Shown: positions 25,721 through 33,929, numbered from the stretch's first letter. The stretch: DNA of 41,637 bases from a virus (IMGVR_UViG_3300038455_000031:1-41637), one strand, 5' to 3'. Translations and numbers: made by a program. The notes: generated by a model not told the origin, from the sequence alone.

Positions 25721-25792
25721 ATAACGTCGCCTATCGACATGCGAGAGAAGACAAGGCAACGTACTCTATAAGTATAAGACATAATGTGTTGA

Positions 25793-27460
25793 TCATCCAC
25801 GCGTTGACTGTTGTGCGGATTGCGATTGGGTCTCCAGCTGTTGTGCGTTACGAATGCGCTCCTTTAAGGACACGATTAGCTGATCCTTGTTAGGTACTGA
25901 AATCTCAGACAATAGCGCCACTCCATCAATCACCTGGCGAGTGTGCAATTCAAACAGTTTGTCTTCAATTTCTTCCAAGAATACCGGTGATGTGGAATGT
26001 GCATCTACTTCAAGGTAATAGTCATAGTCGAATTGCCCGAGGAGAAATCTATCTTCTCCAGCATCGTCTACTCGGTAGACTGTCTTATCTGTCTTCTGTT
26101 TAGCTTTGAATAATACATCACCAGCACGTGCTATCTGAGGTTCTAGGGATAGTGCTGCGTCACGAATAGGACCAGCGGACATACGAGATAATAGTGTCGC
26201 ATGAGACCGAGAGCGGACACCGGTCTCACCTTTGCCTTGCAAGAGATCGTTCAGCCAGAATTGCGTGGCAATCATCTCCTCTAACTTTTTGTATTCATCG
26301 TATACATCTATCGGCAACGGTGGGGTGATGTCTTGTACCTTTGCAGTAGCGGTCTCGTTAATCCATATAGCACCAGGAGTATTGATTACCTTCTTCACTT
26401 CTTCAGGATCATCCATTGCGCCTAAAAGTGCAAATGAGTGATCCACGTTCAAGTCTTGCAATCGCCATATCTGTTCCACTCGTTCGTTAATTCTGTCTTG
26501 TAATAACCATGCGCGTTGCGGAATGCATGTGCCATACGCATATCCAGGGCGTTCAAATGGAACTACATGGAAGTATGGCTGATGTTTTGGATAGAATGGA
26601 TTAACTCGTTTATACTTACCACGTAGGATGATGTCGGGTTCGATGAATAAGAATTGTGAATAATCACCACGTCCTTCATCACGTTCATCGTCCCATATCC
26701 ATATCTTATGTAGAAGCAATGCGTCATGGACCGTGTTCCGTCGGTAGGGATTGAACGCGTTGCCTGGCCAATCCACATTACCACGCACTGTCGGTGTGAC
26801 TTGAGATAAGACAATTCTTCCAACTGTTGTGGCGAGTGTCATGCCATCATCAGCTTGACGATCGCGTGCCATACGACGGAGAGATTTGTCCAGTTCCTCT
26901 TCATTAGGAAGTCCACGGATTGCGCGTGCTACTTCATGTTTATCAACTACGCATGTATGAACGAATGCCTCCTGATCGGATATGTCTAGCACATCATCAC
27001 GATATAGAGACATTTCGGTGGGAAGAACGATGCGTGGTTGGATGGAGTTGCTGGATTTTATATCCACGACACCGAAACAATTGGATAGGATCGTACCCAA
27101 CTTCACTGCGGTAGCGACAATATCCGCCATTGATGTTGACTTGTAGGAAGAATTTAACGCCCTCGTCGCTATTGACGCACGCTTGACTGCTGCGATGTTT
27201 GATGAGTCTACTGGACTGATGGTTAGTCTGACATTCTCTTTAGAGTGTAAGAATGATGTCAGCTTGTCTGTGTTGGTTGCGAGTAAGTTGTATTGCGCAG
27301 GTGTTGGGTCGATCTCCTTCTTACCATGCTCGTAGTATGCCATAGCAGTGCGATAGAACTCAACACGATTGTTTAATCCCTCTCTACATTTCTGAACTAA
27401 ATCGAATAAGAATTGTTCTGTTTTATGCTTGTTTCTAGCATTACCGCTTGGTATGAGCAT
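25793..27460 (-). CDS. Portal protein
   Basis: A 555-residue protein right after the terminase/zinc-ribbon genes. N-terminal helical region (TEQFLFDLVQKCREGLNNRVEFYRTAMAYYEHG) followed by sequence with DKLTSFLHSKENVRLTISP, a mixed middle part and GTCIPQRAWLLQDRINERVEQIWRLQ, a stem-like helix, matching podovirus portals. It would form the dodecameric ring for DNA entry. Starts at ATG 20 bases within the preceding gene's end. Confidence 0.85.
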   Translation of the reverse strand: MLIPSGNARNKHKTEQFLFDLVQKCREGLNNRVEFYRTAMAYYEHGKKEIDPTPAQYNLLATNTDKLTSFLHSKENVRLTISPVDSSNIAAVKRASIATRALNSSYKSTSMADIVATAVKLGTILSNCFGVVDIKSSNSIQPRIVLPTEMSLYRDDVLDISDQEAFVHTCVVDKHEVARAIRGLPNEEELDKSLRRMARDRQADDGMTLATTVGRIVLSQVTPTVRGNVDWPGNAFNPYRRNTVHDALLLHKIWIWDDERDEGRGDYSQFLFIEPDIILRGKYKRVNPFYPKHQPYFHVVPFERPGYAYGTCIPQRAWLLQDRINERVEQIWRLQDLNVDHSFALLGAMDDPEEVKKVINTPGAIWINETATAKVQDITPPLPIDVYDEYKKLEEMIATQFWLNDLLQGKGETGVRSRSHATLLSRMSAGPIRDAALSLEPQIARAGDVLFKAKQKTDKTVYRVDDAGEDRFLLGQFDYDYYLEVDAHSTSPVFLEEIEDKLFELHTRQVIDGVALLSEISVPNKDQLIVSLKERIRNAQQLETQSQSAQQSTRG

Positions 27461-28034
27461 CGCGTTTGGCTTTCATGTCGTGTATGTCATTAACGTAGGC
27501 GCTATCCCTGGGCGATATATTATTGCGCGCGTGATTAGTGATAGCATCGAACCTCTGTTTTGCCCCTTCTTGTGCAGCGTCCAATGCTGAGTTGCCCACA
27601 CCGTCAGCCACCATCTGTTGCCTAAGGGACTCAAGTGGTATATTGCTAACATCGTGCATAAACGATGCTGTCGGATTTTGGTCACTAGCGCCGAAGAAGG
27701 CTTCGGTCATTCCTGGTTCATACGCTGGAATGGCAGCGATATCTCCTTCACGAGAATTCGTATTTAAGTCCGTCATGCCGCACTCACGCGATACGACTTC
27801 CTGTGCGAAGTCTATTACGTCGTATTTAGACATTCTAGAGAATTGCTCTTGAATTTCCTTCCTCTTAGATCTACGCTTCGTATGCACGTGCGGAGCGGTT
27901 ATGGCTTTCTTTGGGCGTGTTTTCTTAGCATGTGACGTACATTCACCATTAGGGCATATTACATATGTCATCTCGTCGAATGAGTCGAAGCGAATGTTAC
28001 ATTCATCGCATATATAAGTTCGCAATATCGCCAT
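27441..28034 (-). CDS. Zinc-ribbon protein between terminase and portal
   Basis: A 197-residue protein. The N-terminus has a FmdB-like zinc-ribbon: RTYICDECNIRFDSFDE with a second pair CPNGEC near residue 27. The middle is basic (PHVHTKRRSKRKEIQEQ) and the remainder acidic or helical with a charged end. It probably assists packaging or portal assembly, going by its location; unknown otherwise. Confidence 0.75.
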   Translation of the reverse strand: MAILRTYICDECNIRFDSFDEMTYVICPNGECTSHAKKTRPKKAITAPHVHTKRRSKRKEIQEQFSRMSKYDVIDFAQEVVSRECGMTDLNTNSREGDIAAIPAYEPGMTEAFFGASDQNPTASFMHDVSNIPLESLRQQMVADGVGNSALDAAQEGAKQRFDAITNHARNNISPRDSAYVNDIHDMKAKRDAHTKR

Positions 28035-28049
28035 GGTATTGGGTCCTCT

Positions 28050-29903
28050 TTATCCCTCTCTATGCCAGCGAGAGGCATAGGCCGCACCTTTGGAAGTGAC
28101 CATTTGTCTATACGCGTCACGTTGAGGAATGGATTTGAGATATTCTTCGACATGATATTGCACCATGTTGTTCGATGGCGTCTTGGATAGTTTAGCTGTC
28201 CGCTCAGTTTCGGATGCTAGCGTTCTAGCCTCTCGGATTAGCTTCTTGCGGTAGTGATCGTGCCACGCTTGTACGGCCATTCCCATAGACATAACGCGAT
28301 CGTCGTAATGATTAGATGACGCTTCTATTGATCCTGTATCATCGTCGCGGATCAACGTACGCATCTCACGCAATAATGGAACAGAATTGATCTGTAACAT
28401 GCCTCGTTCGAACGCACCGATATATAATGCCATCATGCGTTCTTTTGTTTCTTGCGTTGTCTTCCAGTGGTATGCCGGTGATCCATACAATGAGTCAGGT
28501 CTAGTAAAGAGGTACCAACGAACGGATGATACCGTCTTGCGTATTACATCATCAACTTTATCGTCGTATAACTCCACCTTGCCTTGATGTAATAATGTCT
28601 TAATCATTTTCATTTCGTCAAACACAGTCATACCAGGACCATTTACTTCTAAATTAACTATCGCTCGGTATACCCCTGCGAGATGAAGTACGATCCATGC
28701 GAACTGGTATGTTGGAATTCCGTGCTTGGCGAATTCTGCTACTTGAATTAGTTTATCAGCATAGCATCGTAGTACTTGAACAGCTCCGGCATCTCTAGAA
28801 GGAGATGAACCGTAACATGGATCAGCGCCGATTACGTAATACCCATGCGGGGATGGCTCTTCGAATATACGTAGATCGGCGTTATCGACGGTTGATACAG
28901 GATGTAACGTACATGATAAGAAATCGTCACCGGCGGAATGACGGTATGCTTTGAATGATGTTCGTAATGCCGGCGACACGACTTGCTCTAATCTAGTATT
29001 GTCAAAGATTTGACTCCCTGACATGATGAAAGCTTCTTCATCATTGAAGGGGAATTCTTGGTGCATTATCTTGGGATCGGATATTTCCTCCTCTGACTTC
29101 CATCTGTACCATGCAATTTGTTCTGGTATTATCGTATATCCCCATTCAGATTTCACGTTATCTATTTGTTTTTGCTCATACTCAGAGTACGCCTCACTCA
29201 TGTATTGAGCAAATCTAGGATCAGACTTTGGAATGCGTAATGTCTCCTTCCTCCACCATGGAACGAATATGTATTTCTTAACGGATGATATTTTCGCTGT
29301 TTGACATGCTTCGTAATAGGAATTGAAGGAGTTCGGTGTAGACTCGAATATGTATAACCTATTCTCAGCAGTCTCAGCGAGTGACGACATTAATGAGGCG
29401 AGACCGACTTGATCTCCCCAGAATGCGCATTCAGTGCCATGAATGAAGTTGAGCCCGACTGACCGGCCGAGATTTGGATTGTTCCTCTTCGTACCCGCCA
29501 CGAGGAATGCAAGGCGTGATCCTCGTGCAAACATCATGAGGGAACGATTGTCCTTCACTAATGGCTGTTTGTAGTTCTTGGGTAGAGAGGCGAGAAATCT
29601 ACGCAATATCGCTTGGAAGTTCTCTCTTGTTGGTGCGTCTTTGTCTGTTACAATCGCTCCTTGTAATGCGTCGTGATAGAAACACCAAAATAGATCTAAT
29701 GCGAGAGTGATGGTGGATATCCCACCTTGTCGGTGTTTTAGGATGTAGAAACATCTGACTCCATCGTCCAATCCAGATGCGATTTCATCTAATACATATG
29801 ACTGAGTTCCCCATAGAACATCACGTAGACGTACCCTGCCTAATTCCTTAGAGTCGATTTGGAGTTTATCTATGAAGTCATAGAATGCATTAGACCACCG
29901 CAT
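28050..29903 (-). CDS. Terminase large subunit
   Basis: A 617-residue packaging motor with the classical adenine-binding and Walker A region FYILKHRQGGIST (Lys56 to Thr64), Walker B-like FIHGTECAFWGD near 150, a coupling motif (FESTPN) and the C-terminal RNase H-like nuclease: VIGADPCYG near 357-365, NLEVNGPG near 410 and the Asp-rich NHYDDRVMSMG near 560. All the acidic metal-binding positions seem present. No separate small terminase is clearly recognised nearby. SD GAGGA before ATG. Confidence 0.93.
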   Translation of the reverse strand: MRWSNAFYDFIDKLQIDSKELGRVRLRDVLWGTQSYVLDEIASGLDDGVRCFYILKHRQGGISTITLALDLFWCFYHDALQGAIVTDKDAPTRENFQAILRRFLASLPKNYKQPLVKDNRSLMMFARGSRLAFLVAGTKRNNPNLGRSVGLNFIHGTECAFWGDQVGLASLMSSLAETAENRLYIFESTPNSFNSYYEACQTAKISSVKKYIFVPWWRKETLRIPKSDPRFAQYMSEAYSEYEQKQIDNVKSEWGYTIIPEQIAWYRWKSEEEISDPKIMHQEFPFNDEEAFIMSGSQIFDNTRLEQVVSPALRTSFKAYRHSAGDDFLSCTLHPVSTVDNADLRIFEEPSPHGYYVIGADPCYGSSPSRDAGAVQVLRCYADKLIQVAEFAKHGIPTYQFAWIVLHLAGVYRAIVNLEVNGPGMTVFDEMKMIKTLLHQGKVELYDDKVDDVIRKTVSSVRWYLFTRPDSLYGSPAYHWKTTQETKERMMALYIGAFERGMLQINSVPLLREMRTLIRDDDTGSIEASSNHYDDRVMSMGMAVQAWHDHYRKKLIREARTLASETERTAKLSKTPSNNMVQYHVEEYLKSIPQRDAYRQMVTSKGAAYASRWHREG

Positions 29904-29913
29904 CGCAATGTCC

Positions 29914-30654
29914 TCATCTAAATCGCCATATGTTAAAGCGCATCGTCCAATTCGCTAATGTAGTCCAGTGCCAAGTACCATCCGTTGGGTCTAAAACTCT
30001 GAGTCCATTCCATATGTTTGGAATTCGAAACGTAATCGTCGTAGTCGTGGCGGACGTACACTGAATGCCGGCATTTTCAGCGCCGTTAAGAGAATAGACG
30101 GCATCCGGGCATACATCATTTTCATTATAGCCGAATTGGGCGATTACACACACAAGGTCGATGCGCCAATAATGTGGAATAACGCCAAGGCCGTGCGTTA
30201 TGACTATCTGTGCCCCAACGACTGGAGCGATGTCATCGCTTATGTATACCTGCGGGCGATTTGCAGGGCTTATCAGATATGCGGAGGAGGAGCTTGTTAG
30301 TACGATGTTTACTGGAATGCCCTGTGCGATATCATCTGGAAGTAAGTCTTCTACAATGCCCAATGTTTGACGTTTTATGGTGACTACGCCCCCTCCATTG
30401 ATCTCTATCGTAGTAGCTCCCGTGTTGTTGTGAGCGGGGATTACCAATAATGATAATGGATAGGTCAGTGGTTGTGAATTGGTGTCAATTGTTATGACTA
30501 ATTCATTGGTAGTACCTAGATCGGATACCACTCGTGGGATGTAATGTGGATTTGCGAGTATGTTCGATAGATAATTGAAGTCATTATCTAACAAGCCAGC
30601 AAGCTGTGGAGATGTAGTAACATGTTCGAATTTGTTTGGCACGTCGATATACAT
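29914..30654 (-). CDS. Beta-rich hypothetical protein, perhaps head fibre
   Basis: A 246-residue protein dominated by beta strands. The middle part (LLVIPAHNNTGATTIEINGGGVVTIKRQTLGIVEDLLPDDI) and VIPHYWRIDLVCVIAQFGY are typical of phage structural proteins with repeated strands. It lies between the HNH gene and terminase. Probably a virion fibre or decoration, but not assignable. Confidence 0.65.
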   Translation of the reverse strand: MYIDVPNKFEHVTTSPQLAGLLDNDFNYLSNILANPHYIPRVVSDLGTTNELVITIDTNSQPLTYPLSLLVIPAHNNTGATTIEINGGGVVTIKRQTLGIVEDLLPDDIAQGIPVNIVLTSSSSAYLISPANRPQVYISDDIAPVVGAQIVITHGLGVIPHYWRIDLVCVIAQFGYNENDVCPDAVYSLNGAENAGIQCTSATTTTITFRIPNIWNGLRVLDPTDGTWHWTTLANWTMRFNIWRFR

Positions 30655-30655
30655 A

Positions 30656-31006
30656 TCAGGACACCGTCATATGTTCGAGATTGACGCAGTATACATTCCC
30701 ACACATACGTCTAAATTGACGGCATGGTCTTGTGGGATCTAGTTCAATGCCCGCTAATACAGCGATTGTTCGTATTGGAGATATACGCATGTTCTGAAAC
30801 TTCATTCTAGGAATTCCTTTCCTATCAAATGGACCAATCCAGTTATGACATGATGTGTCATTTATTATTCTAATGCGTGCTTGTAAATATTCATTAACAC
30901 TATCACGTAATGTTTGATTGTATCTTAATTCTTCAAAAAAGCACGCGATGCGCTCGGTGCCAGGGCGGGTAGTGTCTTGCCAGGGGTTGACAGGTATGAG
31001 GTTCAT
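30656..31006 (-). CDS. HNH endonuclease
   Basis: A 116-residue protein. CHNWIGPFDRKGIPRMKFQ followed by CRQFRRMCGNVYCVNLEHM matches the HNH fold of small phage nucleases, with Cys pair for zinc and the final CVN-x2-H. HNH proteins next to terminase often cleave at packaging or act as homing enzymes; here it begins the leftward arm. Start ATG follows GAGGG, which lies in a small hairpin (31012-31024). Confidence 0.85.
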   Translation of the reverse strand: MNLIPVNPWQDTTRPGTERIACFFEELRYNQTLRDSVNEYLQARIRIINDTSCHNWIGPFDRKGIPRMKFQNMRISPIRTIAVLAGIELDPTRPCRQFRRMCGNVYCVNLEHMTVS

Positions 31007-31011
31007 GTGCT

Positions 31012-31118
31012 ACCCTCGTAGGGTGGTTGCGGGCGGGATATATATACTATCACATGCTCGTGTGAGGGTATATATAATATAAACAGCATGCGGTCGAGGT
31101 CGAGGGAGGGCGGCAGGG
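31012..31118. promoter_or_regulatory. Divergent control region between arms
   Basis: An AT-rich stretch separates the leftward and rightward arms. It has an imperfect inverted repeat with arms TATATAC (31041-31047) and GTATATA (31068-31074) enclosing CACA/TGTG, and a rightward -10-like TATAAT at 31073-31078 with a weak ATCACA -35 18 bases upstream. A hairpin ACCCT-CGT-AGGGT at 31012-31024 covers the ribosome site of the HNH gene. I infer divergent promoters here, not proven. Confidence 0.55.
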
Positions 31119-31124
31119 GTGAAA

Positions 31125-31139
31125 CTAACACTGTGTTAT
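31125..31139. promoter_or_regulatory. Dispersed palindrome, copy 5
   Basis: CTAACACTGTGTTAT, one outer base off perfect symmetry, 18 bases before the ATG of the first rightward gene and about 45 bases after the likely -10 element, so it would sit in the mRNA leader. Confidence 0.7.
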
Positions 31140-31157
31140 ATCCGAGGGGAGCATTCC

Positions 31158-31559
31158 ATGGCTAATGTCAAGTTGTATCCATTCACATCTAATGAATTCA
31201 TTTCATCATCTGGAATCAATCTAAAGCATAAGATCGAATATGAAGCATTCGATGAAGAAAGTGTTAAATCTCATGCATTAATGGCGTTACCGATGTTGGG
31301 TAAATTCTCTTCTATTGTGTGCATTCCTAGTGGTGGTAGGAGGGTGGGGAAGTATTTGGAGGCATATTCTACGCATGATTATGACGATCCCACATTGATC
31401 ATTGATGATGTATGGACAACAGGAGCGCATATGTATAGATATGCGAATGATCTCGGTCATTACATCGGATTGGTGATATTCTATCGCAATTATCCAGGAT
31501 ATCCACTAGCACCATGGTGTAAAGCGTTATTCACCTGTCATGAAGACATGGAGCAATGA
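31158..31559 (+). CDS. Phosphoribosyltransferase-like protein
   Basis: A 133-residue protein with the type I PRTase PRPP-binding signature LIIDDVWTTGAH at residues 80-91 and an upstream PSGGRRVGKYL (57-67) that fits the second substrate loop. Family enzymes are usually 170-210 residues, so this is a minimal form; substrate could be orotate, a purine or something non-nucleotide. The start at ATG after GAGGGGA is preferred over an ATG 39 bases upstream that lies inside the palindrome. It is the first gene of the rightward arm. Confidence 0.8.
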   Translation: MANVKLYPFTSNEFISSSGINLKHKIEYEAFDEESVKSHALMALPMLGKFSSIVCIPSGGRRVGKYLEAYSTHDYDDPTLIIDDVWTTGAHMYRYANDLGHYIGLVIFYRNYPGYPLAPWCKALFTCHEDMEQ

Positions 31560-31560
31560 A

Positions 31561-31791
31561 ATGCGTTTATCATTAGAACGTATAGCTAAATCGTTAGTGC
31601 TCACCACACCGAAATCGGAATGGGTACGGATAGACGATGGTTTATATAATGTAGGAGTGGTGTTTAGTGTATGTAAGGACAATAAAGATGTTAGTATTGT
31701 AATCATATGCAAATTCAAAGTGGATGAAGATGATTTGCCAATGAATGTAGAAGTAGAAGATGTTTATATAAACGGGAGAGCATTAGATTGA
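31561..31791 (+). CDS. Hypothetical protein following the PRTase-like gene
   Basis: A 76-residue protein with strands and acidic C-terminus (VDEDDLPMNVEVEDVYINGR). The ATG is one base after the previous stop, with GGAG eleven bases upstream; a longer frame overlapping the PRTase gene is less likely. Function unknown; likely co-translated. Confidence 0.65.
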   Translation: MRLSLERIAKSLVLTTPKSEWVRIDDGLYNVGVVFSVCKDNKDVSIVIICKFKVDEDDLPMNVEVEDVYINGRALD

Positions 31792-32139
31792 ATACATTGC
31801 GTGATGTCGAAATATTTTTGGGGAACATGAGGTGTGGGGCGCGCACATATGCATTGACATTGACCCACCAATGCATTGGCCATGCGCATGTGTTACACAT
31901 ATAAGCCATTCCAACATATGACAGTGGAATGGAAGCACGGTGGATGTTGTTATTGTACCCCATATTGGGGAGTCTCATAAATGGGGATATTATTGTACCC
32001 CATATTAGGATATTATTGTACCCCATATTAAGATGAACAAGAAATGCGTTCGCGTGATAATGAATGATAACAGAAATTAAATTTGGCATACTCAATGGCA
32101 GAGGCGCTGAAGCATTAGGCTGGCCGCTAGGAGGTAAGC
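31792..32139. other. Palindrome- and iteron-rich non-coding gap, candidate origin
   Basis: There is no convincing gene in this 348-base gap. It has perfect palindromes CCAATGCATTGG (31868-31879) and ATGTGTTACACAT (31888-31900), a hairpin CCATTCCA/TGGAATGG (31906-31932) and three iterons described separately. A tiny 30-codon frame (32064-32156) ends inside the next gene and could be a leader. The concentration of symmetry suggests a replication origin or a master regulatory site. Confidence 0.5.
31951..32029. repeat. Three iterons TATTGTACCCCATATT
   Basis: Identical 16-base copies start at 31951, 31991 and 32014 (spacing 40 and 23). The first extends to CCCCATATTGGGG, a near inverted repeat. 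Iterons of this kind bind replication initiators or repressors. Confidence 0.85.
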
Positions 32140-32361
32140 ATGACGGATTTCTCTGACCCAAGCACTGACGCTCTTACAGAGCGTCGGTCTTGGCCGCACT
32201 GCCGGACTTGCAAGTTTTTCATGCCCGACAGACCAGAGCAACAAGACACACGGGGCGCATGCCGGCGTTTCCCTCCACTTTTCACACTGAATGACCAACC
32301 AATATGGCCCGTGGTTTATGGCTGGAGTTGGTGTGGGGAATGGAAGAATTCAGAGCAATGA
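32140..32361 (+). CDS. Cys-rich small protein, paralogue of the gene at 6785
   Basis: A 73-residue protein with a strong GGAGG site. The arrangement CRTCKFF, GACRRFPP, WPVVYG and CGEW equals that in the lysis-cassette protein at 6785, with four conserved cysteines. Metal binding is likely; function unknown. The gene is bounded by two copies of AACAGAAATTAAATTT (32069 and 32414), so it may have been inserted as a unit. Confidence 0.8.
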   Translation: MTDFSDPSTDALTERRSWPHCRTCKFFMPDRPEQQDTRGACRRFPPLFTLNDQPIWPVVYGWSWCGEWKNSEQ

Positions 32362-32802
32362 CCAAAAACGAAGAGTTCTTCATGCCGGACCCAATATGGA
32401 CCGATCGAGAATGAACAGAAATTAAATTTCAACTTCCCCTCCCCCTCTCCCCCCACATCCCACGCACCATCCCATCAATATTTCAACCTCTTACCTCGAT
32501 TTTGGCCTCGTTGAACACCTCACACACCATCGTCATCATTGACGCAAAACTACGTCATCATAGAATGGAAATGGCGGCATCTCAGGAGCGAAATAGCGTC
32601 ATGATGGAAGGTGAAGACCGGGCGATCTGCCACCTTCACGTAGCCGGCTTTACTTACCCACGGGGTCTGCAGCTTACGCTTACTGGCGCGTCAGCGGGCC
32701 GCTGTCCGTGTAGGGCAGTCACCTTCCATCACTCTTAATATATTACCTTTTAATCCATTGTTCCAGGCGCTTGACTGCATATGTGGATTGCAAACATTAG
32801 AG
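32362..32802. other. Non-coding region, with possible 18-codon frame at its start
   Basis: About 440 bases without a convincing gene. A tiny frame at 32358-32414 (18 residues) overlaps the preceding stop by ATGA and is uncertain. The rest holds a poly-pyrimidine run (32432-32460), the structured segment at 32603-32730, and then the terminator of the leftward gene. Confidence 0.6.
32603..32730. ncRNA. Candidate structured RNA or DNA element
   Basis: GATGGAAGGTGA (32603-32614) and TCACCTTCCATC (32719-32730) are exact complements enclosing 104 bases. Inside are CAGCG-GGC-CGCTG and a GTGAAG/CTTCAC pair that competes with the outer stem. No gene lies here. The strand is unknown and it may act as DNA; no known RNA family is recognised. 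Confidence 0.45.
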
Positions 32803-32805
32803 GGC

Positions 32806-32832
32806 AAAAAAAGAGCCATCCGAAGATGGCTC
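32806..32832 (-). terminator. Intrinsic terminator of the leftward gene
   Basis: On the minus strand GAGCCATC-TTCG-GATGGCTC is followed by TTTTTTT: an 8-bp stem with stable UUCG tetraloop and a seven-T run, starting nine bases after the stop codon. A textbook Rho-independent terminator. Confidence 0.93.
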
Positions 32833-32841
32833 ATGGAGACC

Positions 32842-33777
32842 TTATGCGCGCTTACGTCGCACTACAGTAGGCATGTGCTCTTTGACCACGTCAACGAGTA
32901 ACTTCGCAATCTCCGCATCTTCACCCCCGAACGGCCGCGGATTGCCGTTATCGTCCGCATAGCTCTTGCCATTGATATGGTCGATCAGGCGAATAGCGAG
33001 CAAAGCGAACGTCCCGACTTCAACGTTCTGCTGCGTGGTTTCCTTTGCGGGTCTCTGCGCACGCACTCTAACAACCCGTTCGATACCTAGTTGCTCACAG
33101 ATGTACGTGTCGAGCGATCCCGTCTTTTCGCCCATCTTGTCACGCGCAACGCTGTCATAGATACGTTCCTCATGACGGAGCGTAGTAGGCGTGATTTCTA
33201 CATCATCTCTGCCGATTAAGAACGCACCGAACGCCAGTCTAAAACGCCGACGCATTTCGTTCGCCGCACCTTCGCCTCCAATATCAACACGTCTATTGAC
33301 GTAGTGCGAATGGGTGAGCGGCATTTTCTCTTCTAAAAAGCGCGTCCAGGAGTAGCTGTCCTTGCCTTTGCGGCCAGGGACGTATCCAAGGGCCTCCGCA
33401 GCCCGCGCACGAGCCCAGTTAGGCTCACTGGCTAGTGCATCGCGGATAGCGCCGATCAGCGATACAACGGCCTGCTTGGTGTTCACGCCGGCCGATCCGA
33501 GTGCATCGACTGCTGCCGCTCCTGCACGATCATAGACATCAACCGGCCACATGTCTATAATGTGACGTAGCGCGCTAGCCTTGATATCTGCATCGATCTT
33601 AAGCGTGGCGAGCAAATGCTGGCAGCGATCCAACGAAGGGATACCCTCCGCTTTGCATCGCGTCACAAATGCGTCGATCGCGTTCTTACGTTCGCCGTCT
33701 GTGACCGCATGATCAGCGATTACGTATATAAGTTTCGTCGCAATGTCGATGAAGTCGTCATTGTAAGCTTTAGACAT
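32842..33777 (-). CDS. Lone leftward protein of unknown function, candidate regulator or moron
   Basis: A 311-residue protein, starting at ATG after GGAG; a longer frame to 33813 lacks a site. It has a helical N-terminus (DDFIDIATKLIYVIADHAVTDGERKNAIDAF), central basic parts (RRFRLAFGAFL, LRHEERIYDSVARDKMG) and a basic C-terminus (VVRRKRA). No HTH or enzyme motif stands out. It is transcribed against the surrounding rightward arm from its own -35/-10, ends at an intrinsic terminator, and looks richer in GC than neighbours. This is the layout of an autonomously expressed moron or a regulator. The dispersed palindrome lies just beyond its promoter. Confidence 0.8.
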   Translation of the reverse strand: MSKAYNDDFIDIATKLIYVIADHAVTDGERKNAIDAFVTRCKAEGIPSLDRCQHLLATLKIDADIKASALRHIIDMWPVDVYDRAGAAAVDALGSAGVNTKQAVVSLIGAIRDALASEPNWARARAAEALGYVPGRKGKDSYSWTRFLEEKMPLTHSHYVNRRVDIGGEGAANEMRRRFRLAFGAFLIGRDDVEITPTTLRHEERIYDSVARDKMGEKTGSLDTYICEQLGIERVVRVRAQRPAKETTQQNVEVGTFALLAIRLIDHINGKSYADDNGNPRPFGGEDAEIAKLLVDVVKEHMPTVVRRKRA

Positions 33778-33825
33778 CCATCTTTCTCCATTTCCTATGA
33801 TGATCACCATCAATCATCAATACGG

Positions 33826-33854
33826 AGTATGCCACTACCACCGCACACTGTCAA
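33826..33854 (-). promoter_or_regulatory. Sigma70-type promoter for the leftward gene
   Basis: On the minus strand TTGACA (33854-33849), a 17-base spacer and CATACT (33831-33826), 49 bases before the start codon. Perfect -35, moderate -10. Confidence 0.75.
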
Positions 33855-33860
33855 GAGGAA

Positions 33861-33875
33861 ATGATACCGTGTTAG
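33861..33875. promoter_or_regulatory. Dispersed palindrome, copy 6 (weak)
   Basis: ATGATACCGTGTTAG matches the family best copy at 13 of 15 positions. It sits between the -35 elements of the two back-to-back promoters (33854 and 33901), as expected for an operator controlling one or both. Confidence 0.55.
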
Positions 33876-33900
33876 TTTTATCGACCGCAAAAGTTAGCAC

Positions 33901-33929
33901 TTGACAAGAGTGCGAATGTGTGATATATT
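33901..33929 (+). promoter_or_regulatory. Sigma70-type promoter for the rightward early genes
   Basis: TTGACA at 33901-33906, 17-base spacer, TATATT at 33924-33929. Near consensus. It would start RNA at about 33936 and read through a leader of some 335 bases into the small-gene operon. Confidence 0.85.

Noticed and set aside
31951-32029. CRISPR-like array
   Set aside because: Only three 16-base copies with unequal spacers of 24 and 7 bases; these are iterons, not CRISPR repeats. No array elsewhere, no cas genes (the Cas4-like nuclease is a phage recombination type).
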